The notes under the pieces are model-generated. The model was not told where the DNA came from. It searched no databases and worked only from the letters and a program-made list of their open reading frames with translations. The position numbers and the translations under genes were made by a program. DNA of 64,000 nt from Planctomycetota bacterium (GTDB lineage: Bacteria; Planctomycetota; UBA1135; GCA-002748355): assembly GCA_026984035.1 (NCBI GenBank), contig JALSSW010000148.1:1-64000 (forward strand), read 5' to 3'. The first letter of the stretch is position 1. Each line of letters begins with the position of its first letter. Below, one piece after another: positions 36,793-45,188 of the stretch.

Positions 36793-37521
36793 TTAGGAGG
36801 ATCCATGCTGGGGGCCAAACATTTGAAGCCATTCTTCTTCGGTCTTGGGTTTAAAGACATAGTTGAGCTTTTTTGTTTCCTCGAGAGTCCCGGATGAGGC
36901 TTCGGAGTAAAGATGCCCAGGGAAGATGATGGTCTCATTGGGAAGCTTCGCAAGTTTGTCGTGGATGGAATGGTATAGGTCTTGGGTATTTCCCCCAGGG
37001 AGGTCGGTTCGCCCACATCCCTGTAAAAAAAGGGTGTCCCCTGCAACCAGGTTTCCATCGACCAAGAAACATTGGCTTCCCGGCGTATGACCTGGAGTAT
37101 GAATCAAGCGGATCGGGATCTTCCCTACTTCGAGCAGATCGCCGGATTCGTGCAATTCCATGTCGGTCTTGGAGATCCCTGTCATTTCTTGGATCCAGGG
37201 GGCTTCGATTTTTTGGGCATGGATTTTTACAGGATGGAGCTGGAGAAGCTCGTGGATCCCCTGCACAGGGTGCCCCATGAGATCTCCTCCAATGTGATCG
37301 GGATGGAAGTGCGTGGCTAAGACTCCCTCAATTTCCATCTCATCCAAAGCAGCGATGTCAAGAATCTCTTGAATGGCATAGGCCGGATCAACCACAACGC
37401 ATTTTTTTGATTCAAGGTCTCCGATGAGGTAAACAAAGTTGACCATCCCGGAAGCCACAGGGTTTCCCTGGGCGAAGTCTCGACCTGAAAGGAGTTGTCG
37501 AAAGTAGAGAGGGTTGTTCAT
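36793..37521 (-). CDS. Metallo-beta-lactamase-fold hydrolase (persulfide dioxygenase / glyoxalase II-like)
   Basis: The 242-residue protein has the metal-binding motif THFHPDHIGG near residue 80, HTPGHTPGS near 160, GDTLF with a bridging Asp near 180 and GCGRTDLPGG, then PGH near 220. HFHPDH plus GCGRTD is typical of the branch with persulfide dioxygenase (ETHE1-like) and small-molecule hydrolases rather than beta-lactamases. The reaction is thus either sulfur oxidation or thioester hydrolysis. Start ATG 37521 (MNNPLYFRQL) is preferred over ATG 37554. It is between tRNA-Gln and tRNA-Pro genes on the same strand and probably has its own promoter. Confidence 0.87.
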   Translation of the reverse strand: MNNPLYFRQLLSGRDFAQGNPVASGMVNFVYLIGDLESKKCVVVDPAYAIQEILDIAALDEMEIEGVLATHFHPDHIGGDLMGHPVQGIHELLQLHPVKIHAQKIEAPWIQEMTGISKTDMELHESGDLLEVGKIPIRLIHTPGHTPGSQCFLVDGNLVAGDTLFLQGCGRTDLPGGNTQDLYHSIHDKLAKLPNETIIFPGHLYSEASSGTLEETKKLNYVFKPKTEEEWLQMFGPQHGSS

Positions 37522-37566
37522 GACAGGTTGAGGGTAATGGGGAAGGGAGCCCAAAGAGGGGGAAAA

Positions 37567-37644
37567 TGGTCGGGCAGGTGGGATTCGAACCCACGACCTT
37601 CGGCTCCCAAAGCCGACACGCTAGCCAAGCTGCGCTACTGCCCG
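37567..37644 (-). tRNA. tRNA-Pro (UGG), CCA encoded
   Basis: A 78-base cloverleaf: acceptor CGGGCAG/CTGCCCG, anticodon stem TCGGC/GCCGA with loop TTTGGGA (anticodon TGG), T arm GTGGG TTCGAAT CCCAC, discriminator A and CCA. A possible minus-strand promoter (TTGTGT, 17 bases, TAGATC) lies about 50 bases upstream. Confidence 0.95.
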
Positions 37645-37703
37645 CCTGTGTCCACCTTAAGGAAGTTGGTAGGACAAAATTGAGGCGAATGATCTAGCAG
37701 GCC

Positions 37704-37737
37704 GAGGGCTTAAACACAAGGTCCGAGCCCTCTTTTT
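37704..37737 (+). terminator. Hairpin with T-run, oriented for the plus strand
   Basis: GAGGGCT (37704-37710) pairs with AGCCCTC (37726-37732), followed by five T on the plus strand. All nearby genes are on the minus strand, so its purpose is unclear; it could stop plus-strand or antisense transcripts. Confidence 0.35.
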
Positions 37738-37785
37738 CGCCTGACACTTTGCAGGAAATAGGAAACTGGAAGAAGAGGGGCGGTT

Positions 37786-39642
37786 TTATTGCACTTCGAG
37801 GCGGTAAAGAGTGAACTTGGTTCCTGGGGGAACCTGGAATAGGGCTCCAATTCCCCGCTGAATGCGCCCAAAACCCCTTCCAAGCGAACTTCGTTTGGGT
37901 TTGGGAGGGGCTGGCAATTCCAGGTTTCCGATTTTAACAAATTCAGCGCCTTCCGGCAGTTTGGATTGTACGCTCTCTACAGTGCGAGTGCTGCGGGCGA
38001 GCCAAAAGACCTCTTTGCCTTCATTGATCGCCAGGGCAAGGAGGTCCTTTGCAATGCGCTTCCCTCGTTCGGTTCGGTCCTTGACCGCATAGGCCTTGCG
38101 AAGCTTTTTTCCTTTGTTGCGTTGCATCGGGCTTGCCCGATTCGGTTGTGTTGGATTGGAGGGATTCTTTTTGGGGCCTCTTGGGGCTCTTCCCGTGGTT
38201 CCCCCTCCAACGGGACCGCGGGGCGATGGGGGTCTTGGGGCTTTCGCATTCGTTCTTGCAGGTTCTTGGGAAGGGTTCCGACCCCTACGGTTTCTTCGGA
38301 AGAATCGAGACCAGCGACTCCTTCTCCCTGAAATGGAAGCGATGAGGGATTCATCCAGCAGAGTCCATTTGGGGTAGTATTCCAAGCTCGAGTCAAGGCG
38401 GCGATCGGTGATTAAGGCTGCTCCACTAGGGACTTGTTTCTGAAGGTAGGAAACAGCAATTTGGACGTCTTCCAACTTTTGATGGATGCGATCCATTTTT
38501 TCGAAGGTTTTGGGAGCCCAGATTCCGGTTTGGAGGAGAAGCATCAAGGCGATTCCCAGGCGGGCCCCGTTGATTGAGAGCATTTTGTGGAGGCACAGCC
38601 CTGCGGGGATTAACCAAAGAGGGATGGTCGGAACCAAAAAGCGAAGGCCACTCATAAGGCTTCGGCCGCCGGAACCCCAATAATAGGCGGAATACACAAT
38701 GGTGATGGGAAGGCAGATGCCTGCGATGAGAATACCCATGGGGCGATGATTCTTCGCTCGGAGCATGAGGATCAATCCCAGGACAGCAAAGCCAAAAAGG
38801 AGACCCACTCCTTGCCCCATCAATGTTTCAAAATAGGTGTTCCATTTGTCAGCGAAAAAATCCAGCCGAAAACCAGTGCTGAATTGCTGTTCTCCTGTAA
38901 GAGCGTAACCGGTCAAGAAGGGGGAGCCGAAAGCGTGGGCGTTTCTCCACATCAAAGCTCCAATGGGGAGAAGCGCTCCGAGGAGCCCCCATCCCAGGTC
39001 TTTGTACCGCTTGTTTTCGTTGATGATGACATAAAGGAGAAAACCCGCGACTCCTAAGCCGGCGACGACCTCGGCATAGCGGAAGCTGGGGATGGCTCCG
39101 AAAGCGAAACCTGCGAGGAGAACTTTCCACCAGCTGGGATTGTTTCTCCATGAGTCCAGGAGAAAAGATCCTAGGAGTAGGAAAAAGCCAACTTGGGTGT
39201 GTGCACCCCAATTGAGGGCTTGTTCGTTGAGATCAGGATGGAAGGCAAAGGGGAGGATAAGTCCGAGGGAGAGCCATGGACCGGCACGTTTTTGGATGAG
39301 TAGGAAGGCGAGGAGCAGGGAAAGGCTGGCTAGGAGAAGGGTGAGACGAAGAGCAGGTCCGGGTCCGAAGACTTTGTAAGGAATAAGCATCAAGATGCCC
39401 ACGCCAGGGGGGTAACGACTGAAGAAGCGGCCGTCTGCGGTTTCAAGCCAATGAGTCCCAAGATAGCGGAGAGGGGTTTGGGGGCGAAACCAGTCATGGC
39501 CGGTCTCTGCGATCAAAGCCGTTTGAGGGTAATACCCCCCCGCGTCGGGAGAGGAGAAAACGGGGGGAGAGATCTGCCTGAGCCAGAGAAAGTGCCCCAG
39601 GGCGAGAAGAAGAGCCAAGAAGAGAGGGAGTTTTTTGCTCAT
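37786..39642 (-). CDS. Polytopic glycosyltransferase-like membrane protein with a basic Pro/Arg-rich tail
   Basis: From ATG 39642 the 618-residue protein has about ten helices up to residue ~405, with an early periplasmic loop (SSPDAGGYYPQ) and RYPPGVGILMLIPY, a layout shared by GT39/GT83-like dolichyl-phosphate sugar transferases. The usual Asp-Glu pair of the first loop is not evident. A C-terminal soluble part contains a ~70-residue stretch rich in Arg, Pro and Gly near 480-545, followed by a folded-looking end. TTG 39708 is an alternative start with a nearby GAGGAG. It lies 134 bases downstream of ileS. Substrate unknown. Confidence 0.72.
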   Translation of the reverse strand: MSKKLPLFLALLLALGHFLWLRQISPPVFSSPDAGGYYPQTALIAETGHDWFRPQTPLRYLGTHWLETADGRFFSRYPPGVGILMLIPYKVFGPGPALRLTLLLASLSLLLAFLLIQKRAGPWLSLGLILPFAFHPDLNEQALNWGAHTQVGFFLLLGSFLLDSWRNNPSWWKVLLAGFAFGAIPSFRYAEVVAGLGVAGFLLYVIINENKRYKDLGWGLLGALLPIGALMWRNAHAFGSPFLTGYALTGEQQFSTGFRLDFFADKWNTYFETLMGQGVGLLFGFAVLGLILMLRAKNHRPMGILIAGICLPITIVYSAYYWGSGGRSLMSGLRFLVPTIPLWLIPAGLCLHKMLSINGARLGIALMLLLQTGIWAPKTFEKMDRIHQKLEDVQIAVSYLQKQVPSGAALITDRRLDSSLEYYPKWTLLDESLIASISGRRSRWSRFFRRNRRGRNPSQEPARTNAKAPRPPSPRGPVGGGTTGRAPRGPKKNPSNPTQPNRASPMQRNKGKKLRKAYAVKDRTERGKRIAKDLLALAINEGKEVFWLARSTRTVESVQSKLPEGAEFVKIGNLELPAPPKPKRSSLGRGFGRIQRGIGALFQVPPGTKFTLYRLEVQ

Positions 39643-39776
39643 AGGCGGTTTACGCCCCAGAGTCTTTCTGTGTTGGAAGAAAACCTTCTCTTTGTTTTTT
39701 TGATCCAACTCCTCGGAACTGCTCTAGTTGCGTGGAATCCCAAGCAAAAGGGCCGTTGGGGAGGTCTCCTTGCTTC

Positions 39777-42700
39777 TTACTGGCACTTTCTTACGGCAAT
39801 CCTGCTGGGTTTTCCTTCAATCTCCAGTTCCCGGACAAAAAGCCCTTCCTCACTCCCTGGGATGGGAGCTTCCAGGGTGGAAGCCAGGGTCTGTTCCTGA
39901 AGAAAACCCGCGAACGATCGGGCAGCGGTCAAGTAATCCTCGGGAACGTCCAAATAGAGGCGAATCCGATCTGATATATGAAGATCGGCTTCTTTCCTGG
40001 TTTGTTGGACGGCTCGAATCAAATCCCGGATCTTCCCCTCCTGGATCAGTTCTTCGTCGAGATGCGTGTCAAGGACGACGATGGCCCGATTCCCCTGGAG
40101 AGCATGACAGAGGACGCCTTCCTTGGGTTGAAGAAGGAGCTGAAATTCTTCACCTTCGAGGATTTCTCCGGCGACTTCCACCCTGTTTTTATCCAGACTC
40201 TTCCAATGGCCAGCCTTCGCTTCTTTAAGGACCTCCTTCATTTTGGGACCAAGGCGTGGGCCGAGAATCCGTGCTTTTGCCTGAAGGACAAAGTCTGCGT
40301 ACTGGGAAAAATCCTCTTCGAAACAGACTTCTTTGATATTGACTTCCTCACGGATCAGGGCGCTACGCTCTTCCGATTCCCAAGCTTTGACCCCTGGCCC
40401 AGCAACGGTGAGGCGACGGAGCGGTTGGCGGACCCTAAGGTCGGCCTTACGTCGGAGGGCGAGGGCCACCGAGCAAACATCCCGGACACGATCCATGGCT
40501 TCTACCAGGGCCTCGTCGGAGGGATACAGATTTGGGTCCGGCCAATCCTCGAGATGGACGCTTTCCCTCTGGGTCAGCCCTTGATAAATCTCCTCGCAAA
40601 GGAAGGGAAGGAAGGGGGCGCATACCCGGCAAAAGGCCGACAGGGCGGTATAAAGAGTGTCATAGGCAGCCTTTTTGTCTTGATCTTTTTTTTCTTTCCA
40701 AAACCGATCGCGGCTGCGCCTGATGTACCAATTGTTAAGAGCATCCAAATACCCGGCGATATGCCTGCAGGCTCCAGGAATATCATAGGCATCCATCCGC
40801 TGAGTGACTCCTTCGATGAGGATGCGTGTCTTAGCCAGGATATAGCGATCCAGAAAATGAGTGGCCTCCAGCTGTTCTTCGCCACGGATTCCATCGGCGT
40901 TCGCATAGAGGCTGAAAAAGGACCAGGCATTCCAAACGGGGTTCAGAACGAGTCGAACGACCTCGGCGATCTCTTTGCCTTCACGGTCGATGGAAAGGTC
41001 GGAACCCCGAAGGATTGCAGAAGACATGAGAAACCAGCGCAAAGCATCCGATCCCAAGGTTTCGAAGATCTCATCCGGGTTGGGATAGTTGCGCAGCCTC
41101 TTGCTTAGCTTTTGACCGTTCTCATCGACAACCACACCATGGCAGATGACATTGGAGAAAGGAATCCGATTGAACAAAGCGGTCGCGAGAACGACCATCG
41201 TGTAGAACCAGCCTCGGGTTTGTGCGATATACTCGACGATGAAATCGGCCGGGAAGTGGTTTTCGAACCACTCTTTGGACTCAAAAGGGTAGTGGACTTG
41301 CGCGTAGGGCATGGACCCTGATTCGAACCAGCAGTCCAGGACATCCGGGTCCCTCACCATCATGCTTTTGCCGGTCGGGTCATCAGGGTTGGGCCGGGTC
41401 AGCTTGTCAATAAAGGGGCGGTGCAGATCCTTGGGTCTTACACCGAAATCCCGTTCCAGCTCGTCAAGGCTTCCGTAGACATCGATGCGTGGGTATTTGG
41501 GGTCGGTGCTCCGCCAAATGGGGATGGGGGCCCCCCAAAAGCGGTTGCGGCTGATGGACCAATCCCTTGCTCCTTCAAGCCACTTTCCGAAGGCTCCCTC
41601 TCGGATGTGTTCGGGGATCCAGTGGATCTTTTTGTTGTTGGCGACCATCTGGTCCCGGAAAGCCGTGACCTTTACGTACCAAGAACGCATGGCTCGATAG
41701 ATTAAAGGAGTATCTGTTCGCCAGCAGTGGGGGTAATTATGCAGGTAGGTCTCTTGGCGGACGACTCGGCCCTGCTCTTTGAGGGTTCGCTGGATGGGTT
41801 TGTTGGCTTCGAAAACTTGCATCCCTTCCCAAGTGGGGACTTCGGAGGTAAAGAGACCTGCCTCATCCACAGGGCAAACGATGGGGATTCCGGCTTGCTT
41901 GCAGGCTTCGAGATCGTCTTCTCCGAAGCCGGGAGCCATATGAACCACTCCCGTCCCGTCCTCCGTTGTGACGAAGTCTGCACCCAGGATCACAAAGCTC
42001 TTTTCGTTGTCTTTGAAGAAAGGAAACAGGGGTTCGTAGGAGAGGCCGATCAGCTCCGCCCCCTTGCGGGTCCTGATCCTGCTTGCACCTTCAAGCTCCT
42101 TGGCGTAGCGGGTGGTCGCAGCCTCCGCGAGGAGGATGTGGGTGCCATCTTTTTCAAATTCGGCATAGTCCAAATCGGGGCCAACGGCGAGGGCCAAGTT
42201 GGAGGGCAGCGTCCAAGGAGTTGTGGTCCATGCCCAGATTTCGGTCGGGACCTCTTGTTCCCTGAGGGTAAAACGCACCGTCAGCGCGGGGTCTTGCCGT
42301 TCGCGGTAAGCGTTATCGATGCGTGTTTCAAAGTTGGAAACCGGGGTCTGGGCAGCCCAGGAATAGGGCATGACCCGAAAACCTTCGTAGATCAAGCCCT
42401 TGTCATAGAGGGCTTTGAAAGCCCAAAGCACGCTCTCCATGTAGGAGAGATCCATGGTTTTGTAGTCCTTCGAGAAATCGACCCACCGTCCCATACGGTG
42501 GACCTGGCGCTGCCACTCCTTCGTGTATTTAAGGACGCTGCACCGGCAGGCCTCATTGAAGGCTTCGACTCCGAATTCTTCGATTTCTTTCTTGCCGGAA
42601 ATTTCCAGTTCTCGTTCCGTTTCCAGTTCCGCCGGAAGTCCGTGGCAGTCCCAACCAAAGCGCCGCTCCACCCGTTTGCCGCGCATAGTTTGATATCGGG

Positions 42701-42935
42701 GCACCAGATCCTTGACATAACCGGTCAGAATATGGCCATAGTGAGGGAGCCCGTTGGCAAAGGGAGGTCCATCGTAGAAAACGAACTCGTTTTTCCCGTT
42801 TTCCCCTCTCGGCCTCTGCTCGACCGATCGCTCAAAAATCCGGTTCTCGTCCCAAAAGGCGAGAATCTTTTTCTCGATCTGTGGGAAGTTCGCCTTGGGC
42901 GGTGCATTCGGATAAGTCGGTTCCTGCGCGGTCAT
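39777..42935 (-). CDS. ileS: Isoleucyl-tRNA synthetase, eukaryotic-like (IleS2) type
   Basis: The 1052-residue enzyme has a HIGH-type motif HYGH in PPFANGLPHYGHILTG, near residue 60-70, then GWDCHGLPAELE, and a KMSKS-type motif KLSKR near residue 607. The architecture includes the editing (CP1) domain with TTPWTLPSNLALAV, and an anticodon region. The opening FPQIEKKILAFWDEN and the KRVERRFGWDCHGLP arrangement are of the IleS2 branch shared with eukaryotes and several bacteria, known for lower sensitivity to mupirocin. It charges tRNA-Ile. No T-box leader was found upstream. It ends 134 bases before the membrane protein. Confidence 0.96.
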   Translation of the reverse strand: MTAQEPTYPNAPPKANFPQIEKKILAFWDENRIFERSVEQRPRGENGKNEFVFYDGPPFANGLPHYGHILTGYVKDLVPRYQTMRGKRVERRFGWDCHGLPAELETERELEISGKKEIEEFGVEAFNEACRCSVLKYTKEWQRQVHRMGRWVDFSKDYKTMDLSYMESVLWAFKALYDKGLIYEGFRVMPYSWAAQTPVSNFETRIDNAYRERQDPALTVRFTLREQEVPTEIWAWTTTPWTLPSNLALAVGPDLDYAEFEKDGTHILLAEAATTRYAKELEGASRIRTRKGAELIGLSYEPLFPFFKDNEKSFVILGADFVTTEDGTGVVHMAPGFGEDDLEACKQAGIPIVCPVDEAGLFTSEVPTWEGMQVFEANKPIQRTLKEQGRVVRQETYLHNYPHCWRTDTPLIYRAMRSWYVKVTAFRDQMVANNKKIHWIPEHIREGAFGKWLEGARDWSISRNRFWGAPIPIWRSTDPKYPRIDVYGSLDELERDFGVRPKDLHRPFIDKLTRPNPDDPTGKSMMVRDPDVLDCWFESGSMPYAQVHYPFESKEWFENHFPADFIVEYIAQTRGWFYTMVVLATALFNRIPFSNVICHGVVVDENGQKLSKRLRNYPNPDEIFETLGSDALRWFLMSSAILRGSDLSIDREGKEIAEVVRLVLNPVWNAWSFFSLYANADGIRGEEQLEATHFLDRYILAKTRILIEGVTQRMDAYDIPGACRHIAGYLDALNNWYIRRSRDRFWKEKKDQDKKAAYDTLYTALSAFCRVCAPFLPFLCEEIYQGLTQRESVHLEDWPDPNLYPSDEALVEAMDRVRDVCSVALALRRKADLRVRQPLRRLTVAGPGVKAWESEERSALIREEVNIKEVCFEEDFSQYADFVLQAKARILGPRLGPKMKEVLKEAKAGHWKSLDKNRVEVAGEILEGEEFQLLLQPKEGVLCHALQGNRAIVVLDTHLDEELIQEGKIRDLIRAVQQTRKEADLHISDRIRLYLDVPEDYLTAARSFAGFLQEQTLASTLEAPIPGSEEGLFVRELEIEGKPSRIAVRKCQ

Positions 42936-43165
42936 CCTCGTTGAGGCCTCCTCTATGGAAAAACGAGCCGAGGATCATAGCACCGGGATCTTTTGGTGCC
43001 TCAATTTCCTCCTGGTCCTAGACCCAAGAAATGGTACAAGGCCCTCCTGTCCCCAGCTCAGTATTGCAGGGACCTTCTCTCCACGGCATCCTTATGGGCG
43101 AATATTCCAGGGGGCAGGAATCCTTGGGAACATGCCTGGAGCACCGTGGGTCGAAGGAGCGAGTT

Positions 43166-44446
43166 TTGGATATTCTAGTTGTTGGATCGGGGGGGCGGGA
43201 GCACGCTCTTGCCTGGAAACTCTCTCAGTCTCCTGATGTGGAGACGGTCTTTTGCGCTCCTGGAAATGGGGGGATCTCTCTGGATGCGACCTGTGTCCCC
43301 ATTGAGGCGACGGATTTTCGAAACCTGATTGCTTTTGCGAAAGAGAAGAACATCGGTTTGACCGTCGTTGGCCCCGAAGTTCCGCTCTGCGATGGGATTG
43401 TCGATGCTTTTCAAAAGGAAGGGCTGCTGATTTTTGGTCCCAACCGTCGGGCGGCTGAGATCGAGGGTTCCAAAGCTTTTGCTCGGGATCTTTGCCTCAA
43501 CCACCACATCCCCGGTCCTCATTCCTGGACCTTTACCAATCTGGCCCAGGCCTACGGCTTTTTGCAGGCTTACAATGGTGAACAAATTGTGGTCAAGGCT
43601 TCGGGTTTGGCAGCGGGCAAGGGGGTCCGCATCTGTTCCTCTCTGGATGAGGCGCGACGGGCAGTCTCCGACATGATGGATGCGAACCTGTTTGGGGAGG
43701 CGGGGCACAAGGTCGTCTTTGAGCAATTCCTTCAAGGCGAAGAGTGCTCCATTCTCGCCCTGACAGATGGTGACACGATCGTTCCCCTCGAGTCCGCGAT
43801 GGATCACAAGGCCCTCCTTGAAGGGGATCAAGGACCGAACACCGGGGGGATGGGAGCCATTTCTCCTGCACCTGCGGCCAATCCTCGGACGATCAAGCAG
43901 GTTGAAAGCCATGTTTTAGTTCAGACGATTCATGCCATGGCGCAGGAGGGGAGGAAATATTGTGGGGTTCTTTATGCTGGGCTTATGGTGACTCCTCTCG
44001 GACCACGGGTGCTCGAGTTCAATGCCCGTTTTGGGGACCCGGAGACGCAAGTCCTGATGATCCGAATGAAATCGGATCTCCTCCCCTTTTTGATTGCATC
44101 ATCCAAGGGGGATCTCAGTGCATTGAAAGCCGGTCCGGTTTGGGATCAGCGGCCGGCCGCAACGGTCGTCGCTGTTTCCGGGGGCTATCCTGGGCCTTAC
44201 GAAAAGGGAAAGCCAATTGAGGGCTTGGATTCTCTTCGGGAAGAGGAGGATTTGGTGGTCTTTCATAGTGGAACTGTGCGTGACCCCGAGGGTGTTTTCC
44301 GGACTAATGGGGGGCGTGTTTTGAGTGTGACAGCCCTGGGGTCCAATATGGATCAAGCCCTTGCACGCTGCTATGCGGCATTGGATAAAATCCACTTCGA
44401 AGGCATGAGCTTTCGCAAGGACATCGGACGAAGGAAGAAAAAATGA
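43166..44446 (+). CDS. purD: Phosphoribosylamine-glycine ligase
   Basis: An ATP-grasp ligase of 426 residues: VVGSGGREHALAWKL at the N-terminus, KASGLAAGKGV (ATP-grasp loop), NTGGMGA and LEFNARFGDPETQ. It joins glycine to phosphoribosylamine in the second step of purine synthesis. I set the start at TTG 43166, since AAGGAG lies six bases upstream and homology begins immediately (MDILVVGSGG); the longer frame back to 43031 encodes nothing like PurD. It is divergent from ileS and overlaps the Fur-family gene by four bases. Confidence 0.95.
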   Translation: MDILVVGSGGREHALAWKLSQSPDVETVFCAPGNGGISLDATCVPIEATDFRNLIAFAKEKNIGLTVVGPEVPLCDGIVDAFQKEGLLIFGPNRRAAEIEGSKAFARDLCLNHHIPGPHSWTFTNLAQAYGFLQAYNGEQIVVKASGLAAGKGVRICSSLDEARRAVSDMMDANLFGEAGHKVVFEQFLQGEECSILALTDGDTIVPLESAMDHKALLEGDQGPNTGGMGAISPAPAANPRTIKQVESHVLVQTIHAMAQEGRKYCGVLYAGLMVTPLGPRVLEFNARFGDPETQVLMIRMKSDLLPFLIASSKGDLSALKAGPVWDQRPAATVVAVSGGYPGPYEKGKPIEGLDSLREEEDLVVFHSGTVRDPEGVFRTNGGRVLSVTALGSNMDQALARCYAALDKIHFEGMSFRKDIGRRKKK

Positions 44447-44943
44447 CAGGAGATCCAGGGGAATTCAAAACCGACTTGCAGGGGGAAGTTGCTCAGGTGC
44501 GTGAACATTTTCGCGAGAAAGGTTTCCGATGGACTCGTCAAAGACAGACAATTGTTGAAACCGCCTTTGAGACCCATCGGCATTTTTCCGCAGAAGATCT
44601 TCTTCACATGGTGGAGGAGAAGATTGGGCCGGGTGTGGCTCATTTGGCAACGATTTACCGTACTTTACAAGCCCTTGAAGAGGGTGGATTTATTGAAGGT
44701 TTGGAGGTTGGAAAGGGTGGGCGGCTTTTCGAGCATGTGTTGGGGCATGCGCATCACGACCATATTATCTGTTTGGATTGTGGTGCCCTGATCGAATTTC
44801 ATGATGAGGCTTTAGAAGCCAAAAAGCTGGAGGTGGCCGAGGCGAATGGATTTGAAATGGAGTCGCATTCGCTGCGGATTTATGGGCATTGTAAGGCCAA
44901 GCAAGAAGGTCGCTGCCCAAGGAAGGAAAAAGGCTATTCTTAA
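44443..44943 (+). CDS. Fur-family metal-responsive transcription regulator
   Basis: The 166-residue protein has a winged-helix domain (residues 20-90; RWTRQRQTIVETAF, HFSAEDLL, ATIYRTLQALEEGG) and a dimerisation domain with HAHHDHIICLDCGALIEFHDE, the Fur metal-binding region. The structural Cys pair CLDC is present; a second Cys pair near the end (HCKAKQEGRC) may complete a zinc site. Iron, zinc and peroxide (PerR) types cannot be told apart without modelling. ATG 44443 overlaps the purD stop (ATGA). No metal-transport gene adjoins, so its targets are elsewhere; the sodB leader would be a natural one to test. Confidence 0.92.
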   Translation: MTGDPGEFKTDLQGEVAQVREHFREKGFRWTRQRQTIVETAFETHRHFSAEDLLHMVEEKIGPGVAHLATIYRTLQALEEGGFIEGLEVGKGGRLFEHVLGHAHHDHIICLDCGALIEFHDEALEAKKLEVAEANGFEMESHSLRIYGHCKAKQEGRCPRKEKGYS

Positions 44944-45077
44944 GCGATGATCAGGGGTTCTTCGTCATCTTCCTCAGGCTGAGCCGAAGGCTGGAAATCT
45001 TCGGGTTCGGGAGCTTTTTCATTCTTTTGAATCCCATGCTCAGAAGCTCTTTCAAAAGGGAGGCTAATCCAAATTTC
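44940..45077 (-). other. Open frame without start codon (possible gene remnant)
   Basis: In the 245-base gap between fur and DUF1800 a minus-strand frame of 45 codons ends in a very acidic, Pro-rich tail (for example PEPEDFQPSAQPEEDDEE then a hydrophobic end). It has no ATG, GTG or TTG, and is closed upstream by TAA. It may be a relic of a lost gene or chance. Confidence 0.25.
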
Positions 45078-45188
45078 TTACATTTGTTTGGGGCTTGGAG
45101 GGGGAATCATCAGGTAAGATTGATTCATTGCTTCCCCTCTTGATCAGCCCCAAAGATCGGGAGACCTTTTTGGCCAGGATGGATTTTG

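Noticed and set aside
37495-37683. Plus-strand frame containing WDSNPRPSAPK over tRNA-Pro
   Set aside because: Antisense of the tRNA, a common annotation artefact.
41727-42944. Plus-strand frame of 405 codons opposite ileS
   Set aside because: Opposite-strand shadow of ileS, without protein features.
42936-43165. T-box leader before ileS
   Set aside because: I looked for the conserved T-box sequence on the minus strand upstream of ileS and found none.
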